In this document: piece by piece, positions 1 to 8,346 of the stretch | Position numbering within the stretch: position 1 is the stretch's first letter | Layout: each line of letters starts with the position of its first letter | Assembly (NCBI GenBank): GCA_019308905.1 | Contig: JAFDHF010000031.1 | Coordinates: forward strand, 1-43,317 | Reading direction: 5' to 3' | Source: Deltaproteobacteria bacterium | Lineage (GTDB): Bacteria > Desulfobacterota > BSN033 > WVXP01 | DNA: 43,317 bases | The notes under the pieces: model-generated | The model's input: the letters and a program-made list of their open reading frames with translations, nothing else | What the model was told of the DNA's origin: nothing | Database searches by the model: none | Translations under genes and position numbers: made by a program

Positions 1-243
1 GACCGCATCGCTGACCTGATGGTAAAATTCAGTAGACGGGCGCTGATCGAATATCTGAACGGAACTACGGGCGAAGTCATGTTGACGGTGACGGGTGAAG
101 TGGATGGGGCCCTTTTTGAGGCCGGCGATACGATCAGGGTCAAGGCGAGAGGCAGAAAAAGGAGATGCAGGAAAACGGAAAGAAGTGAACCAAACCCGGC
201 GAAGAACCTGAAAATATGCATCAGTCAACGACAAAGAGCATAG
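1..243 (+). CDS. C-terminal end of a large repeat/surface-type protein (partial)
   Basis: The frame is open from the first base, so this is the 3' end of a gene that starts outside the window. The visible part reads D-R-I-A-D-L-M-V-K-F and then alternates polar and hydrophobic residues (GEVMLTVTGEVDG, then FEAGDTIRV). This beta-rich pattern closes many Ig-like or 'choice-of-anchor' extracellular proteins. The last 30 residues are basic and low in complexity, unlike the usual end soon after the DTIRV strand, so the original stop may have been lost by a frameshift. It ends on TAG. The family call is by pattern only. Confidence 0.5.
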   Translation, partial: DRIADLMVKFSRRALIEYLNGTTGEVMLTVTGEVDGALFEAGDTIRVKARGRKRRCRKTERSEPNPAKNLKICISQRQRA

Positions 244-762
244 GCAACGCAGCGGATAGTCGTGGCTTTTGTGAATACAATATGCTGCAGGTACCCGAAT
301 TGATTGAGATAAGAAATGGGACTGAGGTTCTAGAGCGGCTTGGTATTTCGTCCTAGAATCACGGTGTATCTTAGGAAAATTGAAGGGTCATATCTCTTTT
401 TGCATCCCCGGGATTTGGTCCCACAGATCCATGCTCTGCAGTTTGGCTGTCTTACGGACTCCTGCCGGCTGCCTCTGGTGGAATCTTCTCTTCAAAATGG
501 GCTAGACTAAGATCAGGGATCCAGGAACCGGAGGCAGACTCTGTCTTCGTTGTTTTCTCGATTGGTCAGTGCCCGGTGTTTCTCTTGGGGCTTATTTTCG
601 TCATGGCTCCGGGATTATTGGTCAGTACCGGTCCCGGGATGAGAGGCTCTCTCTGGCTGTTAACCGGATCGAGTGGGGAGATGTTACGAAACGGCATTAG
701 TCAATAGGCTTTTGGAGACTAAGCTCGGTCCATTCGAAAAAAACCGCGGCAAATAAGGTTAA
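244..762. other. Gene-free, probably decayed sequence
   Basis: No convincing gene was found here. The longest open stretches lack a start codon and a ribosome site and match no family I recognise. One frame around 510-700 is open for about 60 codons and looks protein-like, but it has a stop upstream and no ATG. With the truncated reductase fragment downstream, this fits a scar left by deletion or decay. Confidence 0.5.
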
Positions 763-939
763 ATGGAGGGCCTCGTGGAGGAGATAAGGAAAGAAGATGG
801 GACCAAGGAGTATGTCTGTGGAAGATGCGGATTTGTTTACAGGGAAAAGGAATGGGCCGAAAAATGCGAGGCTTGGTGCTCCGCGCATCAGGCATGCAAC
901 CTCGACATTACAGGGCACGCAGTCAAGGCCGATTCGTGA
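763..939 (+). CDS. Small Cys-rich zinc-ribbon/rubredoxin-like protein (58 aa)
   Basis: This short gene starts at ATG 763, six bases after an AAGG ribosome site. The protein has a YVCGRCGFVY knuckle (two Cys as CxxC) near residue 23, then an acidic/aromatic segment with EKCEAWCSAHQACN, giving five Cys and a His in the second half. The pattern suggests one zinc or iron site. I recognise similar small proteins carried beside mercury or heavy-metal genes in anaerobes and archaea, but know no proven function. It sits 141 bases before a truncated flavin disulfide reductase start, so the two may be what remains of a metal-detoxification operon. Confidence 0.7.
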   Translation: MEGLVEEIRKEDGTKEYVCGRCGFVYREKEWAEKCEAWCSAHQACNLDITGHAVKADS

Positions 940-1080
940 CGTAAGCTCCAGACAGGATAGCTCAACCGGATTGGATTCAGAGCCGAAGCCGTTGAGCAGT
1001 TACCCGGGCGGGGCATTGTGGGGAGTAGTTGGGGGGCTCGGGTGAAACAGAGAATCGAAGTTGCTGAAAGGGGTAATCCC

Positions 1081-1149
1081 ATGGCAGAGGAGTATGATCT
1101 CATAGTGATCGGGACAGGGTCGGCCGGGTGGCAGGAGGGAACGAGGTAG
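1081..1149 (+). pseudogene. Truncated 5' end of a pyridine nucleotide-disulfide oxidoreductase (MerA/Lpd type)
   Basis: An ATG at 1081, placed well after a GAAAGGGG ribosome site, opens MAEEYDLIVIGTGSAG. This is the first beta strand and the GxGxxG dinucleotide-binding loop of FAD disulfide reductases such as mercuric reductase and dihydrolipoamide dehydrogenase. Homology stops after Gly16; six unrelated codons and TAG follow. The rest of the enzyme (about 450 residues, including the CxxxxC redox pair) is missing, so this is the stump of a deleted gene. Which reductase it was cannot be decided from 16 residues; the upstream zinc-ribbon gene makes a mercury- or metal-linked enzyme plausible. 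Confidence 0.65.
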
Positions 1150-1262
1150 GCCGGATCCGGATTCCTTATTGATTCGAGATTGCCGTCAACGCCCGCCTGA
1201 TCCGCTCCCGGGTCTCCGGGGAAAGTATAGGGTGGGAAAATGGCTCTGGAGGTTCGATTACC

Positions 1263-1796
1263 TCAGTGTGATAACGTACCGCCTCTCTCATCAGAAGCAT
1301 CCGGCAAGGAGCCGGTGCCTGTTTTGGGTGGGTGGTTTCTTGCCGTCTCTAGAAGTGGTAACAGACGGCATCTTAACAAAAAGATCGTGGCCGAAGGGAT
1401 TACCAGCCATTGAAGGACGGGAGTGAGGCCCACCCTGACCAATGGGATAACGGGCATCGATTCATTATAGCCCCAGGATCTAAAAATCTGAACATTCGTC
1501 AACTCGCTGAACAGTGTGTAAATCACTCCGATCATCACAAAGCCGGCAAAATTCCTCATGTTCAATTCAAGGAACCATCTACGGTTCCGAGCCATCAAGG
1601 AGACAAGCCAGAAAGATGCGAGAGTGATCATGACATCTCCAAAGGTGCAATGAAGCCATCCGTATAGCATGGCATTAAAATCAGAATCCTTCAATGTATA
1701 GAAATACGTATGGACAACCTCCCAAGAGAAATTCAGGAAAAAGGACAAGAACAAGAGACCTGTCTCTGGTACGCGAGAAAACCGGAATCGTCTCAA
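1263..1796 (-). CDS. Conserved four-helix integral membrane protein, function unknown
   Basis: The 177-residue protein has about four membrane segments: near residues 12-35, 43-70, 83-103 and 122-142. Fixed-looking polar residues sit inside or next to them (NFSWE, GWLHCTFGD, SELTN, YNESMP), which suggests a small-molecule or ion role rather than a simple anchor. The tail is polar and cytoplasmic-looking. The start is TTG at 1796, six bases after GAGGG. It lies 65 bases downstream of the cysteine desulfurase on the same strand and may be co-transcribed. I cannot name the family with confidence. Confidence 0.6.
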   Translation of the reverse strand: MRRFRFSRVPETGLLFLSFFLNFSWEVVHTYFYTLKDSDFNAMLYGWLHCTFGDVMITLASFWLVSLMARNRRWFLELNMRNFAGFVMIGVIYTLFSELTNVQIFRSWGYNESMPVIPLVRVGLTPVLQWLVIPSATIFLLRCRLLPLLETARNHPPKTGTGSLPDASDERGGTLSH

Positions 1797-1861
1797 AGTA
1801 AGCCCTCTGGCTCCCTTTCCGATGCGATAGCTATGCCATGTAGCAGATCCGGTTCAATTGT

Positions 1862-3019
1862 TCAGAACACCGCCGAAGGTGTCTTCTTTTTTTCCAGGAG
1901 CGATGCCACATAATCGATTTCTTCTTCGGTTGTGTCCCGTCCCAGGCTGAAACGGATGGCCCCCATGCCGACTCGAGGGTCGAGCCCCATGGCTTTCAGC
2001 ACAGGAGAGAGTTCAACTGAGCCCTCGTGACAGGCGGAACCCGTGGAGGCGGCCACCCCGGTAAGCCCGGCCAGAATTTCTGCACCGACCCGACCGGCGA
2101 AGCCTACGTTGAGCGTGTTTGGAAGTCGTTCGGTCGGGTGACCATTGAGAACCACACCCGCCCCGAACATTTCCTGAATACGGCTCCAAAAAAGGTCTCT
2201 AAGAGATCTTACGGAACCCATTCCGACCCAATTTTCGGCAAGCTCACAGGCCCTTCCGAGCCCCACAATCAGAAGCACGTTCTCGGTTCCCGCGCGCCGT
2301 CCTCCCTCGTGGCCTGCCCCGTGGATCAGAGGTTCAATCTGCGTCCCTTTGCGGACATAGAGCGCCCCGACTCCTTTTGGCCCGTAAACCTTGTGCCCCG
2401 CCACCGAAAGGAGGTCAACACCGAGATCATCCACGTTCACCGGTATCTTGCCCACGGATTGGGCCGCGTCTGTGTGGAAGAGGATGCCATGGCTCCGGAC
2501 GATTTCCGAAATCTCACGGATCGGCTGAACCGTGCCCACCTCGTTGTTGGCATGCATGACGCTCACAAGAATCGTCTGAGGCGTTAGGGCGCGCCTGACA
2601 TGTTGGGGGTCAACACGCCCAAAACGATCGACTGGCAGGTATGTTGCTCTTGCACCAAGCTTCTCCAGAAACCGGCACGGATTTATGACGGCCGGATGTT
2701 CCACCTGGGTTGTGATGATGTGGTTCCCTCGACTCTGGTTGGCGTAAAAGACCCCCTTGATGGCGTGGTTGTTGGATTCACTTCCCCCACTGGTAAAGAC
2801 CACCTCTGTGAGATCGCACCCCAAAAGCCGCGCTACTTGCATACGAGCATTTTCGACGGCCTCTTTTGCGCGCTCCGAGGCCCAGTGTTGGCTCGAAGGG
2901 TTCCCGAAGTCGTTCACAAGAAACGGCCGCATGGCATCGCCCACTTCCGGGGCAATGGGGGTGCTGGCATTGCAATCCAAATATACCTTTGCAGTATGAA
3001 TTTGACCTGGTGGGTTCAT
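1862..3019 (-). CDS. Cysteine desulfurase, NifS/IscS family
   Basis: This PLP enzyme removes sulfur from cysteine as a persulfide for iron-sulfur clusters and other thio-cofactors. The 385-residue length is normal. Motifs seen: N-terminal YLDCNASTP, the HTDAAQSVGK segment, PLP lysine K210 in SVAGHKVYGPKG, RRAGTEN near 241-247, and the persulfide cysteine C330 in STGSACHEG. The SACxxG form matches the NifS/IscS group. ATG at 3019 follows GAGGG and is preferred over the TTG one codon earlier. No scaffold gene (iscU/nifU) is adjacent, so its target is unknown. The gene is intact. Confidence 0.9.
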   Translation of the reverse strand: MNPPGQIHTAKVYLDCNASTPIAPEVGDAMRPFLVNDFGNPSSQHWASERAKEAVENARMQVARLLGCDLTEVVFTSGGSESNNHAIKGVFYANQSRGNHIITTQVEHPAVINPCRFLEKLGARATYLPVDRFGRVDPQHVRRALTPQTILVSVMHANNEVGTVQPIREISEIVRSHGILFHTDAAQSVGKIPVNVDDLGVDLLSVAGHKVYGPKGVGALYVRKGTQIEPLIHGAGHEGGRRAGTENVLLIVGLGRACELAENWVGMGSVRSLRDLFWSRIQEMFGAGVVLNGHPTERLPNTLNVGFAGRVGAEILAGLTGVAASTGSACHEGSVELSPVLKAMGLDPRVGMGAIRFSLGRDTTEEEIDYVASLLEKKKTPSAVF

Positions 3020-3262
3020 CAATCCCTCGCTTTTACTCTTTTCGGGTGAGAAGCTCCTTAACTACGTGTTGAAAACAAGCCCCTTGTGGTTGGATTCTTT
3101 GCCGTCCCATTTTAGTGTACCTGAAGGAATATTCACCTGTTTTTTTTCATAGGGCCGAGGGAAAAACACCCATAGGCTCGTCACGGCTGGGCAACGGCGT
3201 TATCCTCTTGAAAAGCGGAACAATTGTAAGGTTAACAACATGCAAGACTGCTTTTCCATCCT

Positions 3263-4105
3263 CTATCTGCCTCCCCCGAGAGGCTCTCTGCCCTGGCGGT
3301 TGAGGGTATACTCGCCGGGTTTGCCGGTGAACGGGAGAGCCAGCATCCAGGGCAGGGTCAGGCGCCTGGCGTCGCGGAATTGAGAAAGGCCGATAGTCAT
3401 GCCCTCGTGTCCCCGGGCAGGCTGGTCCCGGTACGTTCCCATCAGACGATCCCACCAGGGCAGGTTGAAACCGAAGTTACTGTTGGTTTCTCGTATCGCC
3501 ACGGAATGATGGACCCGGTGCATGTCAGGGGTGACGACCAGGAGCCTGAGCCTTTGATCAACCCCTCGGGGAAGGCTGATATTACCGTGATTGAACATTG
3601 ACGTTCCGTTCAGAAGTACCTCGAAGATGAGTACCGCCGCGGCAGGCGGACCCAATACGACTACTGTGGCGAGTTTGATCCCCAGGGATAGGATGATTTC
3701 GATTGGATGGAAGCGCAGCCCTGTAGTCACGTCAAAATCCAGGTCCGCATGATGCATCATGTGCAGGCGCCACAGCACCGGGACCGCATGAAACATCACG
3801 TGCTGGAGATAGATGACAAGATCCAGCACTGCCACTCCGGCGACTATTTCGAGCCAGTGGGGCAGGCCCGTATTGTTCAACGCTCCCCACCCTCTTTGCT
3901 CAGCCACCAGGGCCATGCCCACGGGCACTACTGGAAACAGTAGACGCACCACCAGAGAATTGAGAAAGGTAACGGCCAGGTTACCGGACCATCGCATGCC
4001 CTTGGAGGTGGTCAGGGTGCGCCGGGGTGCAAGCAATTCCCAGATAGCCACCCCAACAAAGATCCCGGAGAAAAAGGCAAGTCGTACCAAGACCTCGCTG
4101 TTCAT
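3263..4105 (-). CDS. Fatty acid hydroxylase / sterol desaturase superfamily membrane enzyme
   Basis: The 280-residue protein has several membrane helices and the histidine boxes of the di-iron hydroxylase superfamily: HVMFH, HMMHH, a RFHP motif and a final HRVHH. These residues would bind two irons for O2-dependent hydroxylation or desaturation of a lipid. An oxygen-using lipid enzyme is notable in an otherwise anaerobic-looking neighbourhood. ATG at 4105 is chosen because an AGGAAGG ribosome site lies in front of it; an in-frame ATG seven codons earlier lacks one. It lies 24 bases downstream of the Zn/Cd ATPase on the same strand and may share its transcript. The substrate is unknown. Confidence 0.8.
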   Translation of the reverse strand: MNSEVLVRLAFFSGIFVGVAIWELLAPRRTLTTSKGMRWSGNLAVTFLNSLVVRLLFPVVPVGMALVAEQRGWGALNNTGLPHWLEIVAGVAVLDLVIYLQHVMFHAVPVLWRLHMMHHADLDFDVTTGLRFHPIEIILSLGIKLATVVVLGPPAAAVLIFEVLLNGTSMFNHGNISLPRGVDQRLRLLVVTPDMHRVHHSVAIRETNSNFGFNLPWWDRLMGTYRDQPARGHEGMTIGLSQFRDARRLTLPWMLALPFTGKPGEYTLNRQGREPLGGGR

Positions 4106-4129
4106 GATCGTGTTCCTTCCTCGCAAAGT

Positions 4130-6487
4130 CTATACAGGCTTGATCCGGCGCTGTTTTGGAGCCATAAGCCGGAGTCCGTTGAAGATCACCAGAAGCGAAG
4201 CCCCCATATCCGCCCCAACTGCCATCCACAAGGTGGCCAACCCGGGAATGGCAAGACCGATGAAAACCGCCTTTGTCAGAAGTGCGAGGGTGATGTTCTG
4301 TTTTATGATGCCCAGTGTCTTCCTGCTCAGCCGGATCACAAAGGGCAGCCTGGAGAGATCGTCGGTCATGAGCGCGATGTCTGCCGTCTCCAGGGCCGTG
4401 TCCGTTCCGATCGTTCCCATGGCGATCCCCACGCTTGCGACTGCCATGGAGGGTGCATCGTTGACCCCGTCGCCCACCATGGCGACCTTGCCGTACCTTT
4501 CCATCAGATCCCTCACGATCGACGCCTTGTCCTCGGGCAGCAGCTCCGCATGGTATTCGTCGATAGGAAGGGATGCCTTGATGGCTTCGGCCGTTGCCCT
4601 GCTGTCGCCGGTGAGCATGACGACTTTCTCCACCCCCTCGGCCTTGAGCTGCTCGATGGCCGAGGGGCTTTCGGCCCGGACCTGGTCGGCAATGGCGATG
4701 ATCCCCAGCGCCCGGTCTTCGCTGGCCAGGATAACGGCTGTCTTCTTCTGCCTTTCGAGATCGAGTAACCTTGATTCGATCTCAAGACTGCATTTTCCGA
4801 GCTCCTCGCAGAGACGGTGGCTGCCTATGTAGAAGGTCTTTCCCCCCACTCTTGCCTTTGCTCCCTTGCCGGTAATGGATTGGAAGCCGGTGGCCTTCGG
4901 GTACTCTAGGCCCCTTCGCCCTGCTTCTTCGACAATGGCCAGGCCCAGAGGATGTTCGGACCGGTACTCGATTGCGGCTGCGGTACCGAGAATTCTCTCC
5001 AGGGGCTCCTTGTTCAGAGCGATCACATCCGTCACCCTTGGAACCCCCTCGGTGAGGGTTCCTGTCTTGTCGAAGGCGACGGCCTTCAATGCCCCGGCCT
5101 CCTCGAGATAGACACCTCCCTTTATGAGGATTCCCATGCGAGCCGCCGCGCTGAGGGCCGAGACGATGGAGACCGGTGTGGAGATCACCAGGGCGCAGGG
5201 ACAGGCGATGACCAGAAGAACCAGTGACCTGTAGAACCAGACATCGAAGGGATATCCAAAGGCAAGGGGAGGGATCACCGCCACCAGAGCAGCCCCTGCG
5301 ATTACAATAGGGGTATAGTACCTGGCAAACTCGTCTACAAAGCTCTGGGAAGGGGCTTTCTGGGCCTGGGCCTCCTCCACCATATGGATGATCCTTGAGA
5401 GGGTGGTATCCTGATAGACATGCGTGACCTCCACTTCCAGGGAGCCCTTTTGATTGATGGTTCCGGCAAACACGGGATCCCCAGGCTGTTTGGCCACAGG
5501 CATGGATTCTCCGGTGATCGGGGCCTGGTTGACCCAGGAGTTTCCGTCCGCGACGCGACCATCCAGCCCGATTTTTTCCCCGGGCCTGATGATGATCGTC
5601 TCACCGAGTCGAACCTCTTCGGGAGAGATTTTCTCTTCGCGGTCCTTCCTTTTGACCGTGACCTCCCTGGGAGACAAATCCATGAGGGATCGGATGGCGT
5701 TTCTGGCCCTGTCCATCGTGTAGTTCTGAAGGAGGTTGGCCACTGAAAAAAGAAACATGACCGTGGCCCCCTCCAGCCACTGCTCGATGACGGCCGCTCC
5801 GGCCACTGCAACCGTCATGAGGAAATTCATGTCCAGGCTGAGGTTCATCAGGGCCGTGAATCCCCTTCTGGCGATAAAGTACCCTCCCATAACAATTGCC
5901 GCGACATAGAGGGGATCGGTAATCCTGTGGGGATACCCGGCCCAGGAGAAGCCGAGAGCAGCCAGGATGAAGCCCCCTGAAAGAGCGGTCAGAACCAACT
6001 GCTTTCGACGCTGCCAGAAGGATTCGACCGGCCTTTTCCGCCCTTTCAGCCTGCCTTTCATTCCGGCCCGGCTGACCGCCTGAATCATCTGGTCGGGCCC
6101 GGTACGGACCGAGTCGTACCGTACTCTTACTTCCTGGGCTATTAGATTGAACTGCACGTCCTCTATACCGGGGAGCTTTCTCAGTTGTTTTTCGATTATC
6201 GTCGATTCCTCAGGGCAGTCCATTCCCTCCACGGCAAGCACCACATGGCTGTACCGGCCCGACTGGACGAGCTTGTAGCCTGATCGTCCGATCTTGCTGG
6301 CTATCTGCCTCTCCCCGGTGAGACCGGGGTCGTATTCGATCCTCAGCTTGGATGTGGCAAAGCTTAGGGACACGGATTTCACTCCTCTGAGCTTCTCGAT
6401 CTCCTTTGCCAAGGTGGCGGCGCAGTCTGCACAGTCCAATCCCTCAACGGTTCCCTCCCAAATGTTTGCTTTAGATCCATCCATCAT
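4130..6487 (-). CDS. zntA: Zn/Cd/Pb-translocating P1B-type ATPase
   Basis: This 785-residue inner-membrane pump exports divalent heavy metals. It has two N-terminal HMA folds: the first keeps the metal pair CADC (residues 19-22), the second has CPEE (91-94), losing the second Cys. Other motifs are TGES (325-328), the membrane metal site CPC (430-432) in CPCALVI, the phosphorylated Asp in DKTGTLT (473-479), and MVGDGVNDAP near the end. CPCALVI with the C-terminal GADMGASLLV helix is typical of the Zn/Cd/Pb (ZntA/CadA) subgroup; copper pumps have [11 protein letters not shown] at 6487 follows GGGAG. It is preceded by a small secreted protein gene and a DUF302 gene on the same strand. Confidence 0.9.
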   Translation of the reverse strand: MMDGSKANIWEGTVEGLDCADCAATLAKEIEKLRGVKSVSLSFATSKLRIEYDPGLTGERQIASKIGRSGYKLVQSGRYSHVVLAVEGMDCPEESTIIEKQLRKLPGIEDVQFNLIAQEVRVRYDSVRTGPDQMIQAVSRAGMKGRLKGRKRPVESFWQRRKQLVLTALSGGFILAALGFSWAGYPHRITDPLYVAAIVMGGYFIARRGFTALMNLSLDMNFLMTVAVAGAAVIEQWLEGATVMFLFSVANLLQNYTMDRARNAIRSLMDLSPREVTVKRKDREEKISPEEVRLGETIIIRPGEKIGLDGRVADGNSWVNQAPITGESMPVAKQPGDPVFAGTINQKGSLEVEVTHVYQDTTLSRIIHMVEEAQAQKAPSQSFVDEFARYYTPIVIAGAALVAVIPPLAFGYPFDVWFYRSLVLLVIACPCALVISTPVSIVSALSAAARMGILIKGGVYLEEAGALKAVAFDKTGTLTEGVPRVTDVIALNKEPLERILGTAAAIEYRSEHPLGLAIVEEAGRRGLEYPKATGFQSITGKGAKARVGGKTFYIGSHRLCEELGKCSLEIESRLLDLERQKKTAVILASEDRALGIIAIADQVRAESPSAIEQLKAEGVEKVVMLTGDSRATAEAIKASLPIDEYHAELLPEDKASIVRDLMERYGKVAMVGDGVNDAPSMAVASVGIAMGTIGTDTALETADIALMTDDLSRLPFVIRLSRKTLGIIKQNITLALLTKAVFIGLAIPGLATLWMAVGADMGASLLVIFNGLRLMAPKQRRIKPV

Positions 6488-6627
6488 CCTGGTTCTCCCG
6501 GTTCTCGTACGGGCGGATCTTGCCGTCTTCTCGGACGACCGTGATCAACCGGCCCTTGTCGGCATCGAGGGCGCCCGGACTACGGGCTTGGCCCGGCCTT
6601 TGCCCCAAGACGGCCGCATCCCGCTCT

Positions 6628-6939
6628 CTAGGCCGCGACTTGGTTGCTCTCAGGGATTTGGGAACAAAGCCTGGGAGGTCTGAAAAGAGAGGGGCCGTAT
6701 CCTTCTGCGGGCGAAATGGACTGCCCGAGCAGGGATACCCCCACCTGTGGTAAGACAAAAATAACCGGTAACCCGGCTTCCGTGAGGATCGGTGAATGGC
6801 TTAAGATGAGACAGCCGCCGTGTTTCGAAGATGAGAAAACCCCGTGATCTGGTGGCCCGAACGAGGTATACACTGAACCAAAGGCCAGGGCCACCAGGAG
6901 AACAACGAACAGTGGAGATCTCTTTCTCGTGAAAGCCAT
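6628..6939 (-). CDS. Small secreted or membrane-anchored protein, CzcI/DUF2946-like
   Basis: The 103-residue protein starts with a basic stretch and a hydrophobic segment (residues 9-23) that looks like a signal peptide or anchor. A His/Cys patch follows (KHGGCLILSHSP), and near the C-terminus YGPSLFRPPR. This layout resembles the small periplasmic proteins that sit beside Czc/Znt metal efflux genes. The resemblance is by pattern, so the function is inferred. ATG at 6939 follows a GAGGGGG ribosome site; a GTG two codons earlier is possible. It lies 140 bases upstream of the Zn/Cd ATPase and 74 bases downstream of the DUF302 gene, all on one strand. Confidence 0.45.
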   Translation of the reverse strand: MAFTRKRSPLFVVLLVALAFGSVYTSFGPPDHGVFSSSKHGGCLILSHSPILTEAGLPVIFVLPQVGVSLLGQSISPAEGYGPSLFRPPRLCSQIPESNQVAA

Positions 6940-7013
6940 CTGCACTCTGCCCCCTCGGTCCAGGATGCGGTCCCGTAACTGTCTTTTCCAGGAGCCTATG
7001 AGTATCCAGTCTA

Positions 7014-7436
7014 TTAGCCTTTAGAAACTCTGTCAACGACCCTTCTCAGCTTTTCCGAGACTTCTCGGGCGATCTTTTTCAGCTCTTCGCTCTCGATGAC
7101 TTGCAAGCCTGACACAGGGTTGAGAGCCGAGACATACGTCTTCCGGTCATCGGTCTCGTAAACGATCACATTGCAGGGAAGAAGAAGCCCTACATCGAGA
7201 TCAACCTGAAGAGTCCGGTACGCATATGGCGGGTTGCAGGCCCCCAGGATCACATACCTTCTGAAATCGACGTCGAGCTTCTTTTTCAGGGTCGCCTTCA
7301 CGTCGATCTCAGTCAATACCCCGAAGCCCTCCTCTTTCAAAGCTTCCCTTGTCCTGGCAACCGCCTCTTCATAGGGCTCGTCCAGAGTCGTGGTAAAGGC
7401 ATACTTCTTGACTCGTTCCATGGACCCCTCGCTCAT
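7014..7436 (-). CDS. DUF302 family protein
   Basis: The 140-residue cytoplasmic protein (no signal peptide) matches DUF302: EAVARTREALKEEGFGVLTE, then KKLDVDFRRYVILGACNPP, then a hydrophobic GLLLPCNVIVYE strand and a closing helix. DUF302 proteins form compact dimers and often accompany metal-efflux and sulfur genes; no reaction is established. Start and stop are translationally coupled to the SHOCT gene before it: its TGA and this ATG overlap as TGATG at 7434-7438. A second ATG six codons in has its ribosome site too close, so the coupled start is preferred. The Cys in ACNPP and LPC could bind metal, but that is speculation. Confidence 0.85.
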   Translation of the reverse strand: MSEGSMERVKKYAFTTTLDEPYEEAVARTREALKEEGFGVLTEIDVKATLKKKLDVDFRRYVILGACNPPYAYRTLQVDLDVGLLLPCNVIVYETDDRKTYVSALNPVSGLQVIESEELKKIAREVSEKLRRVVDRVSKG

Positions 7437-7783
7437 CAAATTAAATCCCTCTTCTTTTCCTCAAACTCCTCCTTGTTGATCTCGCCCCGAGCGTACCTCT
7501 TCTTGAGGATTTCCAGGGGCGACTCTCCTGAGCTCCCGGTGTGGCTTGTTCCACGGGCCGACAGGACGAGCCACCGGATGAGGAAGACGATACCCACTAT
7601 CACGGCTATCCAAAAAGCGGCCATGAGGATCATTCCAAACCACCCCATACCGTATCCCCAACCCATCATTCCCGGGCCCATACCCCATCCGCCATATCCC
7701 CGCCATTGGGCGAGGGCTTCGCCTTCTAAGACAAAGGGAAGAAAAATCGTAGACCACAAGAGCAAACGCAATGCGAACTTCAT
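7436..7783 (-). CDS. SHOCT-domain membrane protein with a Met/Gly-rich segment
   Basis: The 115-residue protein has an N-terminal signal or anchor, a Gly/Met/Trp-rich stretch (YGGWGMGPGMMGWGYGMG, about residues 30-47), one strong membrane helix (about 50-73) and a C-terminal SHOCT motif (SPLEILKKRYARGEINKEEFEEKK). SHOCT is a short helical oligomerisation-type motif found at protein ends. The GMGPGMMG segment is the same motif repeated in the Met-rich exported protein at 12.5 kb, pointing to a shared metal or envelope role, probably with copper since methionine thioethers bind Cu(I). It is the second gene of the minus-strand metal group and is coupled to DUF302. Confidence 0.8.
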   Translation of the reverse strand: MKFALRLLLWSTIFLPFVLEGEALAQWRGYGGWGMGPGMMGWGYGMGWFGMILMAAFWIAVIVGIVFLIRWLVLSARGTSHTGSSGESPLEILKKRYARGEINKEEFEEKKRDLI

Positions 7784-7875
7784 GGTACACCTCCAGTCTG
7801 GAACTCAATTCGGTCTTGGAAGATTTCCCCAAGGCCGTGCCAGCTAGGTCCTTCCTGACCGGTTTCGTGGGATCC

Positions 7876-8064
7876 CTAGATCAAATCCCTTCTTTTTTCC
7901 TCGAATTCCTCTTTGCCGATCTCTCCCCTGGCGTATCTTTTCTTCAGGATATCGAGGGGTGATTCCCCTGGATTTCGTTCCCCTGTGTCATGTGTGAGGC
8001 GCGGCCAGGCCAGGACGAGTATCACGACGACAAGGGCGACCCAGAAAACACCCATAAATCCCAT
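7876..8064 (-). CDS. Short SHOCT-domain membrane protein (62 aa)
   Basis: A single membrane helix (about residues 3-20) is followed by a short linker and a C-terminal SHOCT motif (SPLDILKKRYARGEIGKEEFEEKR) almost identical to that of the next gene downstream. It looks like a stripped-down paralogue lacking the Met/Gly-rich segment. It is the first gene of the minus-strand metal-resistance group and faces the copper ATPase across a 282-base gap that must hold both promoters. ATG at 8064 follows a GGAGGA ribosome site. Confidence 0.8.
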   Translation of the reverse strand: MGFMGVFWVALVVVILVLAWPRLTHDTGERNPGESPLDILKKRYARGEIGKEEFEEKRRDLI

Positions 8065-8346
8065 TTGTGAGTCCTCCTATGAGACTGCCGTTTCATCCAG
8101 GGGCACGGTGGAAATAAACAGATTACAGAATCAGCGAAACACCTCCACTCGATATTCTGACCCGAGAGGCCTCGGAAAATCAACCCCCCACAATAGGCAG
8201 GCCGGTGGAGAGGGGAGATGAGAGAAGAAGAGCGTTTTTCGGAGGGGGTGAATTCGAGACCCTTGACGTAATATAATCCAGAATAGGACTCCTGGTCTCG
8301 GCCGGCATGGGAAAGGCCGAGCAACCGAATAAGGGGGATGAGTCGT
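8065..8346. promoter_or_regulatory. Divergent promoter region between SHOCT gene and copA
   Basis: This gap separates the two halves of the metal-resistance region. Towards copA there is a TATAAT at 8272-8277, a TTGACG at 8263-8268 too close to serve as its -35, and a spaced perfect 7-base inverted repeat CGAGACC (8255-8261) / GGTCTCG (8294-8300) flanking them. The repeat could be a repressor or MerR/CsoR-type operator, but no family consensus was recognised. The copA ribosome site is AAGGGGG at about 8331-8337. Confidence 0.35.

Noticed and set aside
6471-6758. 95-residue minus-strand open frame before the Zn/Cd ATPase
   Set aside because: It overlaps the better supported small secreted protein gene in another frame and the ATPase start; it has no recognisable family.
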